Assembly (NCBI GenBank): GCA_037367405.1
Contig: JAZKJV010000149.1
Location: 744,001 to 808,000 of the forward strand
Reading direction: 5' to 3'
Length of the DNA: 64,000 bases
Origin: Ottelia alismoides
Lineage: Eukaryota > Streptophyta > Magnoliopsida > Alismatales > Hydrocharitaceae
In this document: piece by piece, positions 20,416-31,163 of the stretch
Position numbering within the stretch: position 1 is the first letter of the stretch
Layout: the number at the start of each line of letters is the position of its first letter
Translations under genes and position numbers: made by a program
Notes under the pieces: model-generated
Databases searched by the model: none
The model's input: only the letters and a program-made list of their open reading frames with translations
Told to the model about the DNA's origin: nothing

Positions 20416-23400
20416 TGATGAATCTGTGATTCATCACTCTAAAAGTTAAAAATAGAGCCATGTTCCCAAGTAAATAGAGGCATATTTCCCTTTATAATGC
20501 ATAAATAGCATTCATGCATGCATACATAATACATGCATTTTAGCATTCCATTTGCATTTAAATAAGAAGCCAAAATCCCTTGTAAAATATCCATTTATCA
20601 AAATAACCTCTTCCTTATAATATGTACTCCTTAGTTAATAATATAGGGAAGAAAGCCAGAAATCCCCCTTGTAAAATAGCCAATAAAGCCCTAGAACCCC
20701 TGGATCAGAAATTGCCCATAACTCCTTCATACAAACTCCAAAATAGGTCTACTCGCTTTTAGAATAATACACATTAAAAGACCTTTAAAAAAAGACTAAT
20801 TTCGTCCAATTTGGAGCTCGTATGAGAAAGTTGGGTTTTCTGGCCTCTTTGTATACTACATGTATGTATATTTGTATCTTTGTATTTATGTATCATATTT
20901 GACCTCATTTCCGTCTTTGGTCAACATGAAACTTGTAGATCTCATCGAGATCTACAACTTTCATGTTTTGAGTTTTTTCCAAATTCGGCCCCCTCTTCTC
21001 TCTACCTTCATTTCTTTGTCCAGCCAACCACAGCAGGCCACGTGGCGCCCTCTGGTTGCGCCACGCGACCCGCTCCCCTTGCTCATGCCACCTCTGCTCT
21101 CGGCCGTTTGATGACACTTTCAATCCAACGGCCACTGGATGACCACGTACGCCCTTCACTTTGACCGTCAGATCAAATCCCCCGCCTCATCTCCATCGCC
21201 CGTTCGCGCCTCTTCCTCAGCGCGCCACGTGGCGCATTCTGTGCCATCAGATCAAGCTCCAGTGTTTTCATCTGAGCCGTTAGCCCTACAAACATCTGAG
21301 CCATCCGATCAAACACCCTATGCTCATCGCAGTCGTCCACTGGTGCTTCGCCCACATCACGCCACGTGGGCGCTTCCTAAGGCTCAGATCATCGTGCCAG
21401 ATCTCCATCCACACCGTTCCATCCCGCCTCGATCATCACCATTGGATCACAAGATCCAACGGTGGAGACTTCATCTTCCACCTCGGGAGCCCCTCTCTCC
21501 CACGCTCTCCGCCTTGCGGGAGGGGCACCCCCTTCCTATTCTTGGCCGCACCTCCTCCACCGTTGACGTCCACCACCACCTCCACGATGAACCCCACTCG
21601 TCCATCATCCTCGCCAAGTACTCCACTACCCACGTCGACCTCCATAAACGCTCCACTTCCTCCATGAACCTCGCTCCATCGTCAGCCTGGTCGAGACCTT
21701 CGACCTATAAATAATCGAGCACCGGCCATCGCCGCACCTATCCGCCACCCCTGAAAGACCCTCCGAGCTCGGAGCTTCCGATTGGTGACAATAATTGCAA
21801 GTTTCCTCGAGCGAAGACGATCGTCTTCTCTGGTGAGATCCTCGGCCACCGCCGAGTCGTAGCTCTCCTCCGCCGAGCCGCTGCTTGAGCTTAGGGAACC
21901 ACCGCCCCGTCGAGCGACGATCTGGAACTCAAAGTCGAGCTCCAAACCCCAGGTGAACACCTCCATCCCCGATTGATCTTCATCTTATTTTTGCTTCGTT
22001 TTCTCGCATTTTATTCGTAGTCCACGTCCACCTTCTTGCCTCTATTACACTCCGTCGAGCTCCGCGTCGGAGCTCTCATCTTCGCGGTCACCTTCATGCC
22101 CACCGATGACGTACTTCACTGTCCATCGAATCCAGCTCCACCACTTGGTCGGAGCACCATCGCCGACCCATCTCTATTACTCTACAAGCCTCGCCGATCA
22201 CACTCACAACTCCACAAGTGCACGCCCGAGCTTCGGCTACTCCTCTAACCCTTCCAGGTACTTTTTTTGTCACTGATCGGAGCTTCGCCGGAGTCCTCCT
22301 CGAACTTAGTCGCCAGCGACCTCCGTAGGCCCTCTCCTTCTCCTGAGACCATCAGTACCTTCGCCGCATCGCCACACTTCTATTGGGATAGCTCCGACAA
22401 GTCGGAGAGCTTCATCGACATGAGGAGGGACTGGCGGAGCAAAGGCCTTTTCGACGAAGCCCCGCCATCTCCTCCGCAGGCGGCGGAGGACCATCCGAGG
22501 AGAAGCCCCAGCTGTCGTTCGATCACCTCGATCGAACGATCGTCATCATGCCACGTCTCCTCTCAGCCGAGCTTCACAGGAGCTGTTGGATCCCTCCAGA
22601 TCTAACGGCGCTTAGTGAGCCACGTGTCCCACCTCTGCAGCAGCCGAGAGCCGTTAAATATATCATCTGATCTAGCGGCCGTCTGTCAGCCACGTCGCCC
22701 TCTCCATCGTGAGCCAGGAGCCGTTGGATCAACTTAGATCCAACGGCTTGAGATCTCGCCATGAGTCTTCACCTCCATCCGTTGGATCGAGCTTGATCCA
22801 AGGGTCCTCAGCACGCCACGTAGCCCTGCCGAACCTCCAAGAGCATAGGCTCGGACCGCCCGACCCTCCAGCCGAACCTCCAAGAGCATCCGATCCGAGC
22901 CCCGAGCCTCCGAAGCCATCCGAGCCTAGGCCGACCACGTGAGGAGCACGTGCGGCCTGGGAATTTTGCACCGAGGCCCTGAGAGCTTTTCACATTTGCA
23001 AAAAGGTCCCTGTGAAGCAGACATCACGTGAGGAGCACGTGCCCTGTGGATAATTTGCACATCTTTCCCATGCATTATAGGTAATTGCACTTAAGTCCCT
23101 GTCAGCATATTTGTTTTATGTAATTTTATTTTCTTGTATTGCAAATACACCCCTGTGTTTGCACGCATCCCTAGGTCGCATTTTACATCATTTTTAAATT
23201 CCAAAAGTTGCATTTTGTTGAGAAACTTGTCCTTTATCTATTGTGCCACGTGTCATATTTTTGTAATTACAGTAGATTTTTAAATGAATTAATTGGTTGA
23301 TTTGTGTAGTATTTTGCCCAGTGAGACTTTTTAAATTCTAATTAATTTTCTGTGATTTCAAAAATCCTAAAAAATTCACAGTAGCTCTAAGATAGTGAAC

Positions 23401-24061
23401 ATAACATTGCATAAAAATTTCATGTCATTTGCACACATATCGAGGCCTGAATAAATTGTTTAGTGATTTTCTAATTTTAATTTTAATAAATTCTTTTCAC
23501 ATTTAAATTAAAGTTTGTAAATTTTCCTAGATTCCTTATCATTAAAACTCTCCGGGATAATTTTATTTTTTGAAAAAGATGTGATTTGTTATTTATTAAA
23601 AATAAATTAGTGAAAATCACCCTGTCTGCATGTTTAATTCACTGTAAATTCATTTAGTGTCTAAACATTCCCAAAAGATTAGGGTAGCTTAGTTTCATCA
23701 CAATCCATCATCTGGCCAATTTTCATAATTTTTGGACTTCATTTGATATTTAAATTGATTTAACTATAAATTGGCTTGATATTGCATGTGTGCTGCATAG
23801 AAAACAGAAAAAGACCAAAAAAATAATTTCCCGAAAATCCAACACTTGATCTTTTCTAAAATTTACCTAAGGATACAGATGCCTCCCTGAGTTCGACCTT
23901 GGAATTCCACCAAGTAAAAGAATTTTCCGCTTGAAAATAAAATCGAATATAATTAAAGTTGTTTTTGATTAGCCCCCTCGTATCCGACTGCAACGAATGA
24001 CTTTAACTTAATTTGGCCAATTAATTTGCTCGAATTAACTAAAGGTGCTGGGCGGCTATAA
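20416..24061 (+). repeat. 3' LTR of element B
   Basis: Starts TGATGAATC and ends CTATAA, where the 5' LTR ends CTATCA, so the terminal CA has mutated. It aligns with the 5' LTR throughout. One differing patch is near 22827-22850, where the 5' LTR has CGAGCCTCTTCCCCGAGCC and this copy repeats GAACCTCCAAGAGCA. The TATA box is kept at 21705-21714. TSD ATGAG follows at 24062-24066. Confidence 0.93.
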
Positions 24062-24066
24062 ATGAG
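24062..24066. repeat. Target-site duplication of element B, right copy
   Basis: ATGAG, identical to 7213-7217, directly after the last base of the 3' LTR. Element A gag sequence resumes immediately to the right. Confidence 0.9.
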
Positions 24067-24301
24067 AAGAGTATTTATTAATCAAGATATTCTCACTGAG
24101 GCGAAGGTCTTCCTCGGTGAGGTGGGAAGAGAGAAAGGGAATGGTTTGAGAGTAACTATCCCGAAAGTGGGTGATCCTGGTCTCAAGAGGGTCATGAGTC
24201 TAAGTTGGTCCAAGTTGCGCTTGGACCTTTGAAGACGTACTTTTTGGAGGGTTCAACGAGAGATTCGCAAAGTCCAAATAAATATCCCTCCAATTAGTCA
24301 T
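24067..24301 (-). pseudogene. Gag N-terminus of element A
   Basis: The first part of A's gag, separated from the rest (7217 leftward) by element B. ATG at 24301-24299 starts MTNWRDIYLDFANLSLNPP, matching D's gag start at 44848. A TAG appears about 46 codons in, in the stretch where D reads GPTWTHDPLE, consistent with a TGG to TAG change. The 24085-24200 part matches D base for base with few differences. Confidence 0.85.
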
Positions 24302-25752
24302 CTTCGATGTCAAAAGAACCGACTAGAAGACAATATTCAATGAGGCGCTAATTCTACGGTGCACGTAAATGTACGGAGTAAACTCACACAATACAAACGC
24401 AATTCAAACCCTCAATTTCACCAACTCAACACGTGATGGTCGTAAAGGTTCAGCCAAATTATCTGGTCGATTTTAATTGGTGATAAATACAATCTTGGAA
24501 AGATTAACGAGCTATTAGGTGCCTGTATTTTCCTACAGACTGGCCCAGTTCTTACGACTAGTTCGACCTACTTTCAGCCAGTATAGGAGTATGTACGGAC
24601 CGTATAAATACGGCTACCAGTTCCTTGAGGACTACGGCGTCCTCTAAACCTCCCACTCTGCTAAGGAAATCCAGACCATTTATCGTCTACCCGTAGATCC
24701 TCACTAAAAAGTAGCTAATCACCTAAAAAGAAAGAACCAGTAGTAAGTAAGAAATCCTGGCTTGGCTCTATCATAAGGTCGTCTCTCTCTTTCTTGCAAG
24801 TAAATAAACAATGAGGGATTTATGCACCTGTGAAGAAGGGTTCTTTTTATTCTAATTTTATTAAATCGACCTGCTCAATTCAGTCCCAATTTTAGTGTTA
24901 GGTTATCACTTGAAATTTATCTGAACACAAAAACACGTCTACCGTTCAGTCCCAATTTCCTTTTTGACCTTAAGTTGTAAAACAAGAGGGGAATCAGAAA
25001 TCAGAATGCAAACGTGAAATGATGATGCATGCTAAGAAGAAGGTATACTTACAGTGAATCCCAACACTCTCCATGCATTATGCAAAACTGAATTTTTAAA
25101 GTTACACTAAATACATGCAGATCGAGAAAAACTGCACCTAAATAGTATACTATTAGCGGAGAAGAATTGATTGAATTTGAGCTAAGTATTACGTGTCTAT
25201 GTACGTCTCATTATGAATCTCATCAGACATGTGAATCTTATAAGATATGTGTTGCCTACATTACGAAGGGCACGAACAAATTTGATACTACACTACTGTA
25301 TGCCTATCCTTAAATTCGCCCCTCAAGTCGAGCCCCACCCTCATCAGAGAGTGAAACAAGTCTCGACACACCAAAAAAATAATATACAAGTCTTTTTACA
25401 CTTGCGAGCTCTCAAACAAGAGCCACTATAAATAAGAAAATTACCTAAATTATTACAACACGATAATTACAAAAAATAAAAAAAAAGTGCTCTCGAAAAT
25501 AAATTAAATATCCTCGCTCTTCAGCAGTCAACGCACGTCACGTCCGTCGACCTCCGATGCACTCCAAGTTCACAGGTCCCTCGCAAGGAAAATAAAATTT
25601 ATGTTAGAGAGATCAACAATAAAATATTTACAAAAATGAGCAAAAAATAATTGTGAGAAAATGGAATAAATACAAAGTGGCTCAAGGGTCAGACTACCCG
25701 AGTAGTGAAAATCTAAATCTAATTTTCCAAAATAATAGCTAAGTTGTTTGCC
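24302..25752 (-). other. Leader of element A
   Basis: About 1.45 kb between PBS and gag on the minus strand. Positions 24302-24800 are nearly collinear with D's leader (44861-45360), including a CCCGGTTCTTACGACTAGTT-like block near 24545 and a TCCTGGCTTGGCTCTATC block near 24757. The rest has no counterpart in the window because D is truncated there. No convincing ORF. Confidence 0.65.
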
Positions 25753-25770
25753 TCCCTGAAAACGGCGCCA
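25753..25770 (-). other. Primer-binding site of element A (diverged)
   Basis: On the minus strand TGGCGCCGTTTTCAGGGA, two bases from the LTR. The first ten bases match the tRNA-Asp type exactly; the next block (TTCA) differs from the GCCG of the tRNA-Asp type. Either the PBS has mutated or this subfamily primes with a shorter match. Confidence 0.7.
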
Positions 25771-25772
25771 TC

Positions 25773-28675
25773 TGATCATTTGCTAAATACGATGTTTAAT
25801 TTGGGTTCGTTGTAGTACGTATACTTAGCAAATCATTCAGAGCCGAGAGAAGATCTCTGCGAGGAGTGTCTCGGCTTTAATTTATATCCCGAGAAGTCCA
25901 GGGTCGAACACACGGAGGCAAAGAAACAATGTCGTGTTAATATAGAAAACTTAGGTTTAGATTTCCAAATGGTATTTTTTTAAAAAAAATTTATGTAAAA
26001 CCAAATGAAAATACAAATACGGATGAATTAAGACAATAAGAAAACACACTAATAGGCCAAATTAATTTTAATGCAAAAAAATCAGATTTAGCCTAATTAT
26101 ATTTTTCCTACAATCCTAATCCAGAGATGAGTACAAAACACATTTTTTTGAATTTTAGGCATAAAAATGCAATAATTAAAAATGTACACTTTTTATGGGG
26201 TTTTTCGCAATTTTTCCTACAAACAGAATGAAAAAATTATAAAAAAATTACTGGAATTAAAACGTAATGCAAGGATGCTACAGTAATAATTTTGGAATTT
26301 TCTTACAAAATATGAATTTTGTAATGAAAAAAGAGTGACAGTGACTAATTAATTCCAAATAAATCCTAAATAGCAATTTATATACAGTGCAAATTATCTC
26401 AAAATGGTATTTATACATCCAAATCAAGGAAGTTGAATTTTGCAACAAATATGTATGTGGATTTAATTAAAAATAAAATATCAAAATCAACATACAATTT
26501 ATTAAAAGCAGAAGATAACTTCAATTGATGTCAAATTTGGATAGAAATTAAAGCACATTTCAAGACATCATTCCTAATTTTTGTGAAATTTTTCGAGCAA
26601 CTGTGAGTGAGATATAAATTTAAGAGTTCAAAATGGGTAAAATATGCAGAATTTTAGTTAAACATTTCTAATTAATTCATCATTGATCACAAAAATAAAA
26701 TAAATAAGGAGACTGTAGACAATTAGTTGCACAACATCAAGATATTTTTCATCGAAAGAAATGATGTAGTATAAAGGTCCAAATTAAAATGCAAATATAA
26801 GGTTATCCGTGCAAATATAGAGAACAAACAAAACATACAAACAAATATCTACAGGAAATGTTTTGTAATTACAAAAACATGAGAAAATAAAATTGCAATT
26901 TATACAAAAAAAATGGACCTTCTTCTCCAGCAGGTGGTCGATTGGGGCACCCAAAAGGGGAAGGGGGGCGGGGCGCTGGGAGGTGCGGCCGGCGGTGGCA
27001 TGGCCGGCCGCGCAGGAGAAGGCGGAGCGGCGGCGCTGGCGCGAGTGGGTGGTGTCGCTCAGAGCTGGGGTGGAGGGCTGGAAGTGATGCTGCGGGTTTG
27101 GCGGGGTGAAGGAGGCTGCAGGCGTGGCGTGGGCGCTGCAGCTGGTGGCGAAGAGCCGTATGGGCGGCCGATTGGAAGTGGCGCCTGTCTGGGCACGGAG
27201 CTGAGAGACGCGGCGGCGGGCGACGCCACCTGCCTGTGGAAGAAGGGGGCGCCGCTACTTTTTTTATTTTTTTTAGCTTGTATGCTATTTTTTTAATTTT
27301 TTTAAATTTTCTCAAATAGGAATAAAAAATAAAAAAATAAGAATGATGATGGGATAAAGTGGTGATGGAAATAATATTATGAAGATGAGGAAGGTGAGGT
27401 AAGCAAATGAAGGTGTAGTGGTGGTGGTGTGATAAAAAAATTTGCAAAAATATAAATGATGTTGAATGATAAAAAGATAACTTACCTATGATGAACACGG
27501 TCGCCTATGTTGTGATCACGAGAAGCACGGTCTTCGCTCGAATCACCGACGAGCGATGAGCTCGTGTAGTGCGCGGGTGCGGCTGCGATGTTGGCCAGGA
27601 AGCCAAGGGATCTCACTGGAGAGGGTTGTCGTCCCTCCATCGTGGTTGCGTCGCTGTCACCGATTCAACTCTAGGAACTAGGCTCTCCTCACATAAAGAT
27701 GGATCGAGTGCAAATTGAGGAAGATGGGATGTATAAAAAGAGATGGAAAAAATGGAGGTTAGAATGAAGGTGGAGTGGAATGGAGGTTACAATGGAAGTG
27801 GAGTTGAATTAGAAGTTGGAAAAAATGATGGAATGATGGAGTTGAAAGGTGGTTATTGTCGAGAATGGAAATTAAAATAAATAAATAAAATTAGCCTACT
27901 TTAAATGAGAAAATAAAATAAAGAAGAAAATAATATGGAATAATTACAAAAGTAGGTCCATAAAAACACTATGTACATGGATTGTTTTACTTTTCTAATT
28001 TAATTTTTTTTTGGTATTTTCAATAAAAGATATTTACAAACTAAAAATAAAATAAAATAGTAGAAATAAAATGAAACATAAAAGAGATTTCTTTGGATTT
28101 TTTAGTAATTAAGAAGAGTAAATAAAAAATGAAGAAAGAAAGAAATGTACAATATATACAAAGTACACCTAGGTCCCAAACCCAAATTTCGCAAACGAGT
28201 TCCGATTTTAAGGAAACCACTTCCGTTGGATAGATAATTTTCTAACTTGAACTTTAAAAGTTAGTTTGGTGAATTTGGAGTTCATACGGAGCAGGAATTT
28301 GGACGAGAAGTTGGACTTTATGGCTTTATGTCTTTGGGATCTAGGAGCATTTATTTGAGGTGAAATTTATTTTATATTTTTTTATTTTTATATATATTTT
28401 TATGAACAAGTAAGAGAAAGAATTAGCAAAAAAGGAGTTGAAATGAATTTATTAAAAATACATGAAGTTTTAGGTTATTTATAGGTGAAAAACTCCTTTA
28501 ATTTTGCAGCTTTTTATTGTTAATTTATTTTGTACAATCTAATATACAATAATTAGTGTATTTTATTTATAAGAGTAATTTTATTATGTTATTGATTTTA
28601 TGGACATTTATTTGGGATTTTACTCGGGGATTTTTCTAGACCAAGATATTGAGATGATGAATCGCGGATTCATCA
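25773..28675 (-). repeat. 5' LTR of element A
   Basis: About 2.9 kb, TG...CA on the minus strand (TGATGAATCCGCGATT at 28675 leftward, ...GATCA at 25773). It is related to the C (31164-34129) and D (34161-37110) LTRs but not to B's except at the outer near-palindrome. A GC-rich island at 26920-27250 sits within otherwise AT-rich sequence and has counterparts in the C and D LTRs. The interior 27480-27680 stretch (ATCACGAGAAGCACGGTCTTCGC...) recurs in D at 35940-36130 and inverted in C. Confidence 0.9.
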
Positions 28676-29070
28676 GTGGACACAGAGGCGCTGCCTCTGG
28701 TGGCAATGCTGGTGGGACGACGGTGGCCAGTGGAGGTTGGGGGAGCCGGCCACCTGCTGTACTTTTTTAAAAAAAATTGGAATTTTTTAAATTTTGTGTT
28801 TTGTGTTTTTTTTTAATTTCAACTTTCTATTTTTTTCAATTTTCATAAATAGGGAATAGAAGATAATAAAACTAAAGATGAGGATGTGGTAATGGTGGTG
28901 GGAGTATAATAAATTATGAGAAATTGAAGAGGGTGGTTGGTGATGATGTGATAAAGATGCAAGATAATGAAAATGATTATCAATGATAAAAAGGAAAAAT
29001 TTACCTACGATGGACGCGGGCGCCTATGATGTACTCACGATAAGCACGATCTTCGCTCAAATCGTCGAGG
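28676..29070 (-). repeat. LTR fragment into which element A inserted
   Basis: About 395 bp matching the interior of the A/C/D-type LTR in minus orientation. Its left part has the GC-rich TGGTGGCAATGCTGGTGG region, then an AT-rich stretch, then GATGGACGCGGGCGCC and the CACGATCTTCGCTC block that align with 27487-27535. It has neither LTR end. The simplest reading is that element A inserted into an older LTR whose other part lies beyond A's off-window end. At 29071 the sequence switches to the plus-strand end of element C. Confidence 0.7.
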
Positions 29071-29165
29071 AGTACACAAAATTATCGGTTATCTCAGCTC
29101 TTTAGAAGCATTTTGTATATTCTAAAGAGCAGCTAGTCCAAGTAGAGGTCATCAACTTCATGCAA

Positions 29166-30560
29166 AGTGAGCATAGAGCAGATACATCATATCATTCTTC
29201 ATGAAGATGCAGCATCAAGATTCAACAGCTTAGAAGATTCATTCACTATTGTACATTCTCACTTCTCTATATATTTTTCATATCACATCGGTTCTCACGT
29301 CTGTCCTATACTTAGGCTAACAAAATCCTGGGACCGATGCCCGCCATGTGTATATACTCATCCATTTCACTTCTTGACCTCGATCACCCCATTTTTGCTC
29401 TTCTTCTACACTTAGTCTGCCCAGAGCCTAAGTATAGGGGGCGGATCGACTTCTATACTTTTTATATTTTAGTTGTCCTATGCTTAGCACGAGCTATGTC
29501 TTTTTCTCGATTCTTGTGCTCTGAGAACATAGCACATGCTAAGTATAGGGGGGTATGTATATATTACATATATACTTTACCCATAGCTCGTACTTTCACG
29601 TATTTTTGTATATATTACAATAATTACTGGGTGGGGAAATTGGTAAAAAAAATATTTTTTTAAAAAACTTTTCAAAACAAAAAGTCTTCTTCAAAAAAAA
29701 CTTTTTAAAACAAAAAAATCTTTTTCAAAAAAAAACTTTTTCAAAAAAAATCTCTTTTCATCTCGTATTTGCCTTAAAAAACTTTTTTCATAGATAACAA
29801 AAAGAATTTCAATTCTTTCTTTATCTGCTTTAAAAAAAATAAAAAAATGAGTGTTTTTCAAAAAAACATTTGAAAAAAAACATCTTTCTACGTTTCCTCT
29901 CCTTTTCACAAAATACATCAAAATAAAAAAAACAAAAGACAAAAAACAAAAACAAACAAAAAAAACTAACTAATGGGTTCGTTGAACCCCTGACACTTAC
30001 ACTTTCACCCAAAACTAGTGAAGCTCAAGAAGACTTGGTTTATGAGGTCTTGATATTTTGAGTTAACCAACCTTAGTCATTAGGGTCTTTGACTATATTA
30101 TTCACATTTCCCTAGTTTGAAATATTTGTGTGCTATATTGCATGCTTAGTCTCTACCTTAAGAATATGATCAACACCTCACATACCCGACTGCAATTATG
30201 ATGAGATGACTTGAAATTTCACTTAAGGAACTGAGATGAGGGATTTGAGTTTAGACCCGATTTGATGATACTCGAGGATGGGATAAAATCAATGAAGGCT
30301 TCATGAAACCAGAGTGTCAGCCCCTTTAGCTAGTATAAGAACATGGTTCTTGTACTATCTCTTGATATTTACGTAAGTGCCAGGGTGATAAAATAAAAAA
30401 AATGTTTATTAGTGTGCATCAACTCTTAGTAAAAGCAATGGAGCTAGCCAAAACAGCTTCCACCAAAGGCGAGCGCTCCCAACCATTTCAAAGTGTTCAC
30501 TTGGACCACCGCTATTAGGACCAGGAGTCGGGCTTGCACCAAAAAAGGGCTCTGCATCAT
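29166..30560 (+). other. 3' region of element C with hairpin/PPT units
   Basis: Units: a degraded one at about 29304-29335 (CCTATACTTAGG left arm kept, right arm lost), one at 29406-29441 (CTACACTTAG...CCTAAGTATAGGGGG) and the long one at 29477-29552 (TGCTTAGCACGAGCTATGTC...ATAGCACATGCTAAGTATAGGGGGG). An A-rich low-complexity tract at 29640-29970 follows; encoded Lys/Phe runs there are composition artefacts. From 29985 to 30380 the sequence matches element A at 1-290 in reverse orientation. Confidence 0.75.
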
Positions 30561-30575
30561 AAATGCTACAAGTTC

Positions 30576-30971
30576 GGTGTAGAAGGTACGATATGTACTC
30601 AAAAAAGGCACACCCCGGCGTACTCCCAGGAAAACAAGAGCAGACGACTCCAACTTCTCATGATGGACGCACTGATCAACACCAAAAATATGTGTTGAGT
30701 AATAAGGCACTTGAGAGAATCCTAGTTCCAATGAGAGGGAGAGAAGAAATGACACAATCATATGCCCTCCATCAACTGGCCATCATCTACACTTTCAGGT
30801 CTGGCAACTAAAGAGACGGTGGTTTGGATGCAAGAAATGGTTTATTCCCTAGTGTTGACGATCGGGTTCTTACGAGAGTCTCTTGGACTGGAACCTTGGG
30901 TGGCATTGCGACTCTACTCTTGTAACTGCAGTCCACACTTAAAGTCATATCCTTATTATATATGTATATAG
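30576..30971 (+). pseudogene. Third-ORF remnant of element C
   Basis: In one frame, interrupted by a few stops, this strand reads GVEGTICTQKRHTPAYSQEN, then DALINTKNM, and from 30768 SINWPSSTLSGLATKE, WMQEMVYSLVL and YSCNCSPHLKSYPYYICI. Element D encodes the same series in the same relative frame at 37804-37283 (minus), for example SINWPSSTLSGLTTKEMVDWMQEM. Conservation of frame over about 170 codons in two diverged copies suggests a former protein between integrase and the 3' LTR. I do not recognise its family. Confidence 0.5.
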
Positions 30972-31150
30972 AGAGAGAGTTTGATGATTAGGGAAGTTGG
31001 TTACCTTTTTACTGGAGCTTGATTCAGCTTTGAATTTTAGGATCTCTAAAACCGAGAGTTCTTGAACGGATCAAGTCTTGTATTTACAAGCACAGTCAAA
31101 GGTTATTCCAACTTATTCATACTTTATTTGCTCGAGGACTAGCAAAGTTT

Positions 31151-31163
31151 AAGTATAAGGGGG
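31151..31163 (+). other. 3' polypurine tract of element C
   Basis: AAGTATAAGGGGG directly before TGATGAATC of C's LTR. It has one A where the consensus core has G. Confidence 0.8.

Larger units (their letters stand above)
7218..24061 (+). mobile_element. Complete Athila-like retrotransposon B
   Basis: Full-length plus-strand LTR retrotransposon of 16,844 bp. Order: 5' LTR 7218-10867, PBS 10871-10888, leader to 12256, gag 12257-about 14600, protease from about 14640, linker, RT, RNase H, integrase to 18567, 3' region with hairpin array and ORF remnant, PPT 20402-20414, 3' LTR 20416-24061. It is flanked by ATGAG duplications. The two LTRs are clearly alike along their length, with scattered substitutions and small indels, so it is the youngest complete insertion here but not very recent. 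The coding region has at least four frameshifts and five stops, so it would need a helper element to move. Confidence 0.95.
1..28675 (-). mobile_element. Athila-like Ty3/gypsy retrotransposon A, split by element B
   Basis: Minus-strand LTR retrotransposon. From its 5' end, rightmost in the window: LTR 25773-28675, PBS 25753-25770, leader, gag start 24301-24067, then, beyond inserted element B, gag 7217-about 5300, protease about 5300-4340, linker, RT/RNase H about 3700-2330, integrase about 2330-980 and 3' region 979-1. The 3' LTR lies outside. Element B occupies 7218-24061 and its 5-bp target duplication (7213-7217 and 24062-24066) shows the insertion point in gag. All coding parts carry frameshifts and stops, so this copy cannot make a complete polyprotein. 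The domain order PR-RT-RH-IN identifies Ty3/gypsy; the Athila-like assignment rests on integrase C-terminal motifs such as GKPCHLPAEL and a tRNA-Asp-like PBS. Confidence 0.85.

Noticed and set aside
26869..27498. 209-codon minus-strand and 127-codon plus-strand frames in the A LTR GC island
   Set aside because: Low-complexity Pro/Arg/Ala or Gly-rich translations on both strands of the same GC-rich block. The C and D islands do not keep the same frame or residues.
29691..30012. Phe/Lys-rich frames over the A-rich tract of element C
   Set aside because: Homopolymer-driven translations in low-complexity DNA.
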